64,000 nt of DNA from Paludibaculum fermentans_A (GTDB lineage: Bacteria; Acidobacteriota; Terriglobia; Bryobacterales; Bryobacteraceae). This document shows, one piece after another, positions 57,441 through 64,000 of this stretch. The stretch is from positions 2,666,001 through 2,730,000 of the forward strand of contig NZ_JBPJAQ010000001.1 in assembly GCF_051172195.1 (NCBI RefSeq), written 5' to 3'. The notes under the pieces were generated by a model that ran no database searches, was not told the DNA's origin, and worked only from the letters and a program-made list of their open reading frames with translations. The translations under genes were made by a program, and so were the position numbers. How positions within the stretch are numbered: the first letter of the stretch is position 1; each line of letters begins with the position of its first letter.

Positions 57441-60400
57441 ATGTGGCGTAAGCTCCTCGTGGGAGTGGCAATCGTTGCACTCTCCACCGTCTCAGCATTC
57501 GCGCAGGAAGCCCGCGGCGCTATCACTGGCCGTGTCAGTGATCCGCAAGGCGGGGTCATTCCAAACGCGAAAGTAACTGTAACCAACACACAAACCAACG
57601 AAGCTCGTCGAGTTACGACGAACGACACCGGCTACTACGAAGCCAACTTCCTGGAACCGTCCACTTACAGCGTGATCGTGGAATCGGGCGGCTTCAAGAA
57701 GCTCAGCCGTACTGGCATTACAGTAAATGTCAGCTCCCGTCTCGAGATCAATCTGGCCATGGAAGTGGGCGCTGTTGCAGAGACTGTTGAGGTCTCAGCC
57801 GATGCACCCCTGCTCGAAACGACCACCGCGAGCGGCGGCCGTGTGCTGGATCAGCAGCAGTTGATCAACCTGCCTTTTTCTGACCTGAATCCGTTTGCGT
57901 TATCGGCGCTGGCACCTGGCATGCAATGGACGGGCCAGCCGGAATACCGCCGTCCGTTCGACAACGGCGGCACCTCGTCGTTCAACACGATGGGCGGCGT
58001 CGGGCAGAACGAATACACTATGGATGGCATGAGCGTCACCGGAACGGGACGCCGCGTCGGCTTCACTCCTCCCGCCGACTCCGTGGGCGAGTTCAAGCTC
58101 GAGACTTCGAACTTCGACGCCAGCCAGGGCTTCACCTCGGGCGCGGCGATCAACGTCAGTTCGAAGTCGGGCGGCAACGCGCTGCACGGCGCGGTGTTCG
58201 ATCAGCACTGGCAACAGCGCTGGAACGCGACGCCGTTCTTCACGCGCGAGCCGTATGACGCGGGCGTGCGCAACGGCACGATCGATCCCTCCAAGAAGCA
58301 GAAGCAGGCGACGGGCCGCTCCAACAACTACGGCGTATCGGCTTCAGGTCCTGTCTACCTGCCGAAGATCTTCAACGGCAAGGATAAGGTCTTCTGGACG
58401 TTGACCTGGAACGGCATCCGCCAGTCGAAAGCGGAAACGACTTCGGACGTCAACCGCACGGTGCCCGACGCAGCGATGAAGCAGGGCGACTTCTCGTACT
58501 TCCTCAACATTCCGAATGGCGCCAACCGTTTCACGATCTACGATCCGCGGTCCGCGCAATTGCAGGGCAACACGGTGGTGCGTTCGCCGTTCCCCGGCAA
58601 CAAGGGCGTGCCGATCCTGAATCCGGCTTACGCCTACTTCTCGAAGCTCTATCCGACCCCGAACAACATCCCGGGCCTCGTGACGGCCGAGTTGACGAAC
58701 AACTACCTGGCCACGGCTATGCCGAAGGACGAGAAGTTCAACTCCATCGTGAACCGCTACGACTGGGTGGTCAGCCAGAATCACAGGCTGAACGTCCGCT
58801 GGCAGTGGAACGACCGCCTGGCCGACGAGTACGACTGGACGTATGAGACGGCTCGCGGACTGCACTCCAACGGTCTCACCCGCATCAACCGCGGCGGCAA
58901 CGTCGGCTATCTGTGGACGATTACTTCCACGAACATCCTCGACATGAACTTCGGCATTTCCCGGTTCGAAGAGGGCAGCCGCAACACGACGCGTACGAAG
59001 ATCACCGCGGCACAGACGGGCCTGCCTGCCTACATCGACCAGCGCGCGGGCAGCTTTACTCAACTGCCTCGTCTGGATTTCGACACCATCTCGGACGTCG
59101 GCGGCGGCTATCCGGTCATCGATTCGAAGAGCAATACCTTTGAATACCGCGCGACCATGACCACCATCCGCGGAAATCACTCGTTTAAGTATGGGTGGCA
59201 GGAGCGCCGTAACTTCTTCGGTGCCAGCGGTCCCGGCAGCAGCACCGGTTACTTCGACTTCCGCAGCAACGGCTGGACGAAGGCGACGAACGTCGACAAC
59301 GTCAGCGTGAACCATGCCCGTGATTGGGCGGCGTTCATGATGGGCCTGCCTTCGGGCATGTCGATCGACACGAATGACTCGGCCTATTGGCGGACGCCGC
59401 GCCGGGCGCTGTTCTTCCAGGACGACTGGCGCCTCACGAACAAACTGCGCATCTCCCTGGGGTTGCGTTATGAGCGCGAAGGTGGCACGAGCGAGCGCTT
59501 CAACCGTGGTATTGCAGCCGCCTATGTGGACGGGGCCAGCCCGATCACTTCCGCGGTGGAAGCCGCGTATGCGGCGGCGCCGATCGCCGGTCTGCCTGCG
59601 AGCCAGTTCTCAGCGAATGGCTACACACCTTACCTCGGGACGGGTGGGTATGACACGGCCACGAAGGGCGTACACAACTTCCTGCCCAAGGCAGGCATCG
59701 TGTACAGCCTGAACAACAAGACCGTCATCCGCGCCGGCTGGGGTGTCTATGCCGACACGCTGAACGTCTCCAACGACCGTCCGTACACGGATGGTTTCAA
59801 CCAGGCGACCAGCACCCCGATCAGCAACGATGCGGGTCTCACCTTCTGCTGCGGCGTTGGCAGCATCGGCGGCCTGGCGACCGGCAAGACCCCCATGAAC
59901 GATCCGTTCCCGGTTCGCGCCGCCAGCGGCAACACCCGGTTTGACGAACCGTTCCGGTCGACCCTGGCTGGCCTGGCACGCTTCAATGCTGACTTCAACT
60001 CGCTGCCCTGGGACTACAAGCCTGCCCTCCAGCACCGGTGGCGCTTCGGCTTCCAACGTGAGATCCTCCACAACCTGATGGTGGATGTCTCCTACAACGG
60101 CGGCTATGCATCGCAGCCGATCCAGCGCAGACTGAACTACCTGCCGAGCGAGTACTGGACGAAGGGCTCGGTTCGCGACCAGGCCAACGACAATGCGCTG
60201 AACGCGAATGTGGCCAATCCCTGGGCCGTCAAGAACCTCGGCGCCATCCAGTCCTCGAATCCGGACCTGTACCGCTGGATGAGTGGCAACTCGTTCTTCA
60301 CGAGTTCGGTCATCGGGCGGAACCGGTTGCTGCGTGACGGTGGCCAATATGCCAACCTGCGCGGCATGAACCTGCCGGGCCAGAGCCTGCGCACGGGCTA

Positions 60401-61151
60401 CACGAAGTATCATGACCTGGAGTTGATGGTAGAGCGCCGCTTCACGAAGGGCTTCCAGACCAGCTTCATGTACACCTATGCCACGTCGAGAGTCCGCGAC
60501 TGGTATGCCAACGAGTACGACCTGCTGCCCACTGAGCGTCCGAACAACAACGTTCTGCCGCACCGCATTGCGTGGACCTCGGTCTACGAAATGCCCTTCG
60601 GCAAGGGCCGCAGCTTCATCAAGGATGGCCCATTAGCCTATATCATCGGCAACTGGAACATTTCCGGTGTCATGCAGATCCAGAGTGGCCCGGCCACCGG
60701 CGACTGGGGCAACCGTTTCTTCTACGGCGACCAAGGCCAGTTGGAGTCTCTGTTCAAGCACGACGAAGTGCACAGCAAGGACTACCTGCAGTGGTTTGAC
60801 AAGTCCCTGGCCTGGACCACTTCCACCAGCGCACCGCCCAGCGGCTTCGTTGGCTTTGAAGGCCGTTCCGCCGCCCAACCCGGCAGCTATCACGAGCGGG
60901 TGTTCCCCATCCGCCTGGATGCGATCCGCGCCGACGGCATCTTCAACATCGACGCGAAGGTGGAACGCGTGTTCCCGATCAAGCCGGAGCGGGGCATGAG
61001 CGCCCGTCTTTCGGTAGACCTTCTGAACGCGACGAACCACTCCAACTTCGGCGGTCCGAACCTGGATCCGACGAGCAGCAACTTCGGCCGTGTGACCAGC
61101 CAGCGCGGCCTGTCCCGCGTGATTCAGTTCAACTTGCGCTTCCAGTTCTAA
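57441..61151 (+). CDS. large Oar-like TonB-dependent receptor
   Basis: A 1236-residue outer-membrane protein. Signal peptide 1-21 (LLVGVAIVALSTVSAFAQ). A CarboxypepD_reg domain is at about 25-110 (GAITGRVSDPQGGVIPNAKV, NDTGYYEANFLEPSTYSVIV). A plug-like part is at about 130-260 (LINLPFSDLNPFALSALAPG, YTMDGMSVTGTG). The barrel follows, ending in FNLRFQF. These receptors are expanded in Acidobacteriota, where substrates are mostly unknown; the fold is shared with Oar of Myxococcus. It has its own strong promoter and terminator and no sigma/anti-sigma partner beside it, unlike the receptor at 41.4 kb. Confidence 0.92.
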   Translation: MWRKLLVGVAIVALSTVSAFAQEARGAITGRVSDPQGGVIPNAKVTVTNTQTNEARRVTTNDTGYYEANFLEPSTYSVIVESGGFKKLSRTGITVNVSSRLEINLAMEVGAVAETVEVSADAPLLETTTASGGRVLDQQQLINLPFSDLNPFALSALAPGMQWTGQPEYRRPFDNGGTSSFNTMGGVGQNEYTMDGMSVTGTGRRVGFTPPADSVGEFKLETSNFDASQGFTSGAAINVSSKSGGNALHGAVFDQHWQQRWNATPFFTREPYDAGVRNGTIDPSKKQKQATGRSNNYGVSASGPVYLPKIFNGKDKVFWTLTWNGIRQSKAETTSDVNRTVPDAAMKQGDFSYFLNIPNGANRFTIYDPRSAQLQGNTVVRSPFPGNKGVPILNPAYAYFSKLYPTPNNIPGLVTAELTNNYLATAMPKDEKFNSIVNRYDWVVSQNHRLNVRWQWNDRLADEYDWTYETARGLHSNGLTRINRGGNVGYLWTITSTNILDMNFGISRFEEGSRNTTRTKITAAQTGLPAYIDQRAGSFTQLPRLDFDTISDVGGGYPVIDSKSNTFEYRATMTTIRGNHSFKYGWQERRNFFGASGPGSSTGYFDFRSNGWTKATNVDNVSVNHARDWAAFMMGLPSGMSIDTNDSAYWRTPRRALFFQDDWRLTNKLRISLGLRYEREGGTSERFNRGIAAAYVDGASPITSAVEAAYAAAPIAGLPASQFSANGYTPYLGTGGYDTATKGVHNFLPKAGIVYSLNNKTVIRAGWGVYADTLNVSNDRPYTDGFNQATSTPISNDAGLTFCCGVGSIGGLATGKTPMNDPFPVRAASGNTRFDEPFRSTLAGLARFNADFNSLPWDYKPALQHRWRFGFQREILHNLMVDVSYNGGYASQPIQRRLNYLPSEYWTKGSVRDQANDNALNANVANPWAVKNLGAIQSSNPDLYRWMSGNSFFTSSVIGRNRLLRDGGQYANLRGMNLPGQSLRTGYTKYHDLELMVERRFTKGFQTSFMYTYATSRVRDWYANEYDLLPTERPNNNVLPHRIAWTSVYEMPFGKGRSFIKDGPLAYIIGNWNISGVMQIQSGPATGDWGNRFFYGDQGQLESLFKHDEVHSKDYLQWFDKSLAWTTSTSAPPSGFVGFEGRSAAQPGSYHERVFPIRLDAIRADGIFNIDAKVERVFPIKPERGMSARLSVDLLNATNHSNFGGPNLDPTSSNFGRVTSQRGLSRVIQFNLRFQF

Positions 61152-61173
61152 GGGACGGGAGAGCGAAGACAAC

Positions 61174-61215
61174 AAGGCCCGCGGCGCCCAACGGCGTGCG
61201 CGGGCCTTTTCTTTT
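61174..61215 (+). terminator. intrinsic terminator after the Oar-like receptor
   Basis: AAGGCCCGCG (61174-61183) pairs with CGCGGGCCTT (61199-61208), followed by TTCTTTT. A small CCTTCCGGAAGG palindrome lies just beyond at 61232-61243, toward the convergent exporter gene. Confidence 0.85.
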
Positions 61216-61290
61216 GCGGGCAGACAGCCTTCCTTCCGGAAGGTTGGGGACTATCGATTGCTCATCCGCTCGCTTACGCTCACGGCTCTG

Positions 61291-62442
61291 TTAGTCGAGG
61301 CGCTTGTGGAAGCGCAGTGCGCTTAAGGTGAGGATGGTGACTCCGAAGATGGCGAGCATGCACATTTGCGGCCAGAGGACCGAGACTCCGCTGCCTTTCA
61401 GGAAGACGCCGCGCACGATGTCCATGAAGTAGCGCAGGGGATTGAGGTAAGTGATCCACTGCACCGGTTCCGGCATGTTGCGGATGGGGAAGCTGAAGCC
61501 GCTGAGCATGAAGGCCGGCTGGAAGAAGAAGAACGAGGCCATCATGGCCTGTTGCTGGGTGTCGGAGATGGTGCTCATGAAGAGCCCGGCGCCGAGGGTG
61601 GAGAGCAGGAAGAGGGCGCCTGCCCCGGCGAGCGTGAGGAAGCTGCCCCGGAAGGGGACATGGAAGATGGTGAGGGCGATGGTCACCACCAGGGCCATGT
61701 CGAAGAAGCCGATGATGGCGAAGGGGATGGTCTTGCCCAGCATGAGCTCGATGGGGCGGATGGGCGTCACCATGATCTGCTCCATGGTGCCGATCTCTTT
61801 CTCGCGCACGATGGAGAGCGACGTGAGCATGAGGGTGACGAGCATGATGATGTTGACGACCACGCCGGGTACGAAGTAGTTGCGGCTGCGCAACTCCTCA
61901 TTGAACCAGACGCGCCGCTCCACCCGGATGCCGGGAATACGCAGCAGGACGGGCCCGTTCTGGGTGCGGCCCACCAGTTTCCTGGTCTGCTGTTCGCGCA
62001 GCAACTGCTGGTTGAGGGTGGCGATGATGTTGTTGGCGTAGTTCGAGATGATCGCGGCGGTGTTGGAGTTGGCGCCGTCGAGCAGGATCTGCACTTCGGT
62101 CTGGCGACCTGCCATCACATCGGCGCTATAGCGGGCGGGGATGCGCACGAGGCACTGGACCTTGCCGCGATCGAGCAGGTCCTGGGCGGCGCGCTCGTCG
62201 CCGGCCTCGGCGGTGATGGTGAAGGTGCGGTTGCCCTCGAAGCGCTTACGCAATTCGAGGCTCTGGGCGGTATTGTCGAGGTCCATCCAGCCCAGGCGGA
62301 CGTGCTCCACGTCGAGGTTGACGGCGAAGCCGAAGATGATCATCTGGAGGATGGGCGGCCCGATGAGGATGCCGCGCATGCGCGGTTCGCGCAGCGTCTG
62401 GCGAAACTCCTTACGAATGATCTCCATCACACGTTCCCACAT
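61291..62442 (-). CDS. ABC-2 family exporter permease (second in operon)
   Basis: A 383-residue membrane permease of the ABC-2 type (ABC2_membrane_3, as in YbhR/YhhJ). The first transmembrane helix is at about 22-42, then a large extracytoplasmic domain to about 190, then five helices to the C-terminus. Typical segments are REKEIGTMEQIMVTPIRPIEL and SGFSFPIRNMPEPVQWITYLNPLRYFM. It lies 13 bases after its sister permease; the two would form a heterodimer driven by the ATPase encoded upstream. Possible cargo: drugs, lipids or polysaccharide precursors. Confidence 0.93.
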   Translation of the reverse strand: MWERVMEIIRKEFRQTLREPRMRGILIGPPILQMIIFGFAVNLDVEHVRLGWMDLDNTAQSLELRKRFEGNRTFTITAEAGDERAAQDLLDRGKVQCLVRIPARYSADVMAGRQTEVQILLDGANSNTAAIISNYANNIIATLNQQLLREQQTRKLVGRTQNGPVLLRIPGIRVERRVWFNEELRSRNYFVPGVVVNIIMLVTLMLTSLSIVREKEIGTMEQIMVTPIRPIELMLGKTIPFAIIGFFDMALVVTIALTIFHVPFRGSFLTLAGAGALFLLSTLGAGLFMSTISDTQQQAMMASFFFFQPAFMLSGFSFPIRNMPEPVQWITYLNPLRYFMDIVRGVFLKGSGVSVLWPQMCMLAIFGVTILTLSALRFHKRLD

Positions 62443-62455
62443 AGCTATCGCCCTC

Positions 62456-63589
62456 CTAGGCCATCTTCTGCCGCATCTTGCGGGCAGCGAGTGAAAAGAT
62501 CAATCCGCCATAAATGAGCAGGAACAGCATATCCGTCCAGAGCAGGGAGAAGCCGATGCCCTTGAGGAAGACGCCTTGCAGAATGGAAACGAAGTAGCGT
62601 GCCGGGACGATGCGCGTGAACTGCTGGATGACGACGGGCATGTTCTCGATCGCATAGATGAAGCCGCTGAGCAGGAACGCCGGCAGAAAGCTGCTGAGCA
62701 GGGAGAGCTGATAGGCCAGCAGTTGCGAGCGGGTGACGGTGGAGAGGAAGATGCCCCAGCAGAGCGCCCCGAAGAGGAACAGCGCGCCGGAGGAGACAAG
62801 CAGGAGAGTGCTGCCGCGCAGGGGGACGCCGAAGATGCCGACGCCGACAAACAGGGCAATGCCCATGTCGAACATGCCGAGGACGAAATAGGCGCAGAGC
62901 TTGCCCAGCAGGAGTTCCGTGGGGCGAACGGGCGTCGAGAGCAGTTGCTCCATGGTGCCGCTCTCCCACTCGCGCGCCACGGTGAGCGACGTCAGCAGGG
63001 CGGCGATGATCATGAGAATGACGGCGATGAGGCCGGGCACGATGAAGTTGCGGGACTTCATTTCGTTGTTGTAGAGGACGCGCACGCGGGCATCGATGGG
63101 GAACTTGGGGCGGCTCATGCCCTGGCGGATCATGCGGGCCTCGCGCAGTTCCTGGGCGTAGGCCATGATCAACGCTTCGGCGTAACCGGCGCCGATGCCG
63201 GCGGTGTTGGAGTCGCTGCCGTCGACGAGGATCTGGATCTGTGCCTCTTCGTTGGCTTCGATTTTGTGGGCGAAGCGGTTGGGGATGACGACGCCCATGA
63301 GAGCCGTGCTGCGGTTGATGCGGTCGATGATTTTGGGGTAGTCGCCCTGGGCTTCGACGATCTGGAAGTAGCGCGAGCCACGGAGGCGCTGCACCACCTC
63401 GCGGCTTTGCGGTGTCTGGTCCTGGTCGTAGATGACGGTGGGGATGCGGTCGACATCGAGCGTGAGCGCGTAGCCGAACAGGAGCAGCAGCATGAGGGGC
63501 ACGGCGAGGGCCATCATGAGGCTGCGCCAGTCGCGCACGATATGGAGTGCTTCCTTATGGAAGATTGCGTAGAAGCGGCGCCACTTCAT
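62456..63589 (-). CDS. ABC-2 family exporter permease (first in operon)
   Basis: A 377-residue permease paralogous to the next gene, with the same layout: one N-terminal helix, a large extracytoplasmic domain (about 50-180), five further helices, and the motifs REWESGTMEQLLSTPVRPTEL and SGFIYAIENMPVVIQQFTRIVPARYF. It overlaps the ATPase gene by 4 bases (ATGA). Confidence 0.93.
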   Translation of the reverse strand: MKWRRFYAIFHKEALHIVRDWRSLMMALAVPLMLLLLFGYALTLDVDRIPTVIYDQDQTPQSREVVQRLRGSRYFQIVEAQGDYPKIIDRINRSTALMGVVIPNRFAHKIEANEEAQIQILVDGSDSNTAGIGAGYAEALIMAYAQELREARMIRQGMSRPKFPIDARVRVLYNNEMKSRNFIVPGLIAVILMIIAALLTSLTVAREWESGTMEQLLSTPVRPTELLLGKLCAYFVLGMFDMGIALFVGVGIFGVPLRGSTLLLVSSGALFLFGALCWGIFLSTVTRSQLLAYQLSLLSSFLPAFLLSGFIYAIENMPVVIQQFTRIVPARYFVSILQGVFLKGIGFSLLWTDMLFLLIYGGLIFSLAARKMRQKMA

Positions 63590-64000
63590 TGTTCCCGAGC
63601 CTCCTCGCGTTCAATGCTGGCGATGAAGACGGAGTCCATGGTGGCTCCTTCGCCGTGGTTTTTCTTGAGTTCGGCGGGCGTGCCGAGTTCGATCATGCGG
63701 CCGCGGTACATGAGGGCCAGGCGGTGGCAGTACTCGGCCTCATCCATGTAGTGGGTGGAGACGAAGACGGTGGTGCCTCCGGCGGCCATCTCATAGATGA
63801 GGTCCCAGAACTGGCGGCGGGCGATGGGGTCGACACCGGAGGTGGGCTCGTCGAGGAAGACCACGGGCGGTTCGTGGAGGATGGCGCAGCCCAGCGCGAG
63901 GCGCTGTTTCCAGCCTCCGGCGAGTTGGCGGGTCATGCGGGAGACTTCGCCTTCGATGCCGGCCATTTTGAGGACGTAAGCTTTGCGCTCGGGCCGTTTG
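63586..64000 (-). CDS. ABC transporter ATP-binding protein (5' part beyond window)
   Basis: The C-terminal 138 codons are visible. The frame stays open to the right edge, so the start and Walker A lie outside. The signature (LAGGWKQRLALGCAIL), Walker B (VVFLDEPTSGVDP) and H-loop (VFVSTHYMDEAE) are intact. The LAGGWKQR signature and a tail reading TPAELKKNHGEGATMDSVFI are like the ATPases of YbhF/CcmA-type drug or lipid exporters. It overlaps the first permease by 4 bases. Confidence 0.93.
   Translation of the reverse strand, partial: KRPERKAYVLKMAGIEGEVSRMTRQLAGGWKQRLALGCAILHEPPVVFLDEPTSGVDPIARRQFWDLIYEMAAGGTTVFVSTHYMDEAEYCHRLALMYRGRMIELGTPAELKKNHGEGATMDSVFIASIEREEAREQ

Noticed and set aside
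61366..62517. 383-residue plus-strand frame
   Set aside because: Antisense to the ABC-2 permease; Glu/Asp/Gly/His-rich shadow.

Overview
The window looks like chromosomal DNA from an Acidobacteriota bacterium of the Bryobacterales/Solibacter type. This is inferred from gene content, not from a database search. The evidence is two Oar-like TonB-dependent receptors with N-terminal carboxypeptidase-regulatory (CarboxypepD_reg) domains, a very large secreted protein ending in what looks like the Solibacter-type C-terminal domain (TIGR03437), a PEP-CTERM protein, several Tat-exported enzymes, many short secreted proteins of unknown function, and high GC throughout. No phage, IS element, CRISPR array or plasmid gene was seen.

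Layout. 1-3.5 kb (minus): a LolA-like protein, a GspF/PilC platform protein and a GspE/PilB ATPase cut by the left edge. 3.7-5.7 kb (minus): a PEP-CTERM protein, pdxH and an Rsm22-type methyltransferase. 5.8-11.6 kb (plus): a 79-residue Tudor-like protein, then purQ-purL-purF and a class I aminotransferase in one tight run. 11.8-16.6 kb (minus): a secreted propeller protein, an amidohydrolase, plsC and folC. 16.7-18.2 kb: a DinB-family gene divergent from a WYL-type regulator, with a perfect inverted repeat between them.

18.7-32.0 kb (plus) is the core of the window. An ECF sigma factor, a zinc-finger anti-sigma factor and a small secreted protein run directly into a complete type II secretion operon in the order E-F-G-H-I-J-K-L-M-C-(unknown)-D. 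The secretin carries a roughly 130-residue Gly/Met/Tyr-rich insertion. The unknown protein before gspD shares a short PFG/Trp motif with the end of GspC. Two large exported proteins follow (32.7-38.1 kb), each with its own transcription signals; they are candidate secretion substrates or surface proteins.

38.2-46.6 kb (minus, read from 46.6 down): a second ECF sigma factor, a 523-residue membrane anti-sigma factor, an Oar-type TonB receptor and a GH78 alpha-L-rhamnosidase are overlapping or closely spaced. This resembles a sigma/anti-sigma-controlled glycan-utilization locus. 46.7-57.1 kb is a mixed accessory stretch: two paralogous small outer-membrane barrels, small secreted or cytosolic unknowns, a 120-bp element bounded by perfect 17-bp inverted repeats just upstream of a secreted DinB-like protein, tRNA-Gln(CTG), tRNA-Ile2(CAT), an orphan thiG, a putative papain-like cysteine protease and an M28 metallopeptidase. 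57.4-61.2 kb holds a second, strongly promoted Oar-like receptor. 61.3-64.0 kb (minus) is an ABC-2 exporter operon whose ATPase gene runs off the right edge.
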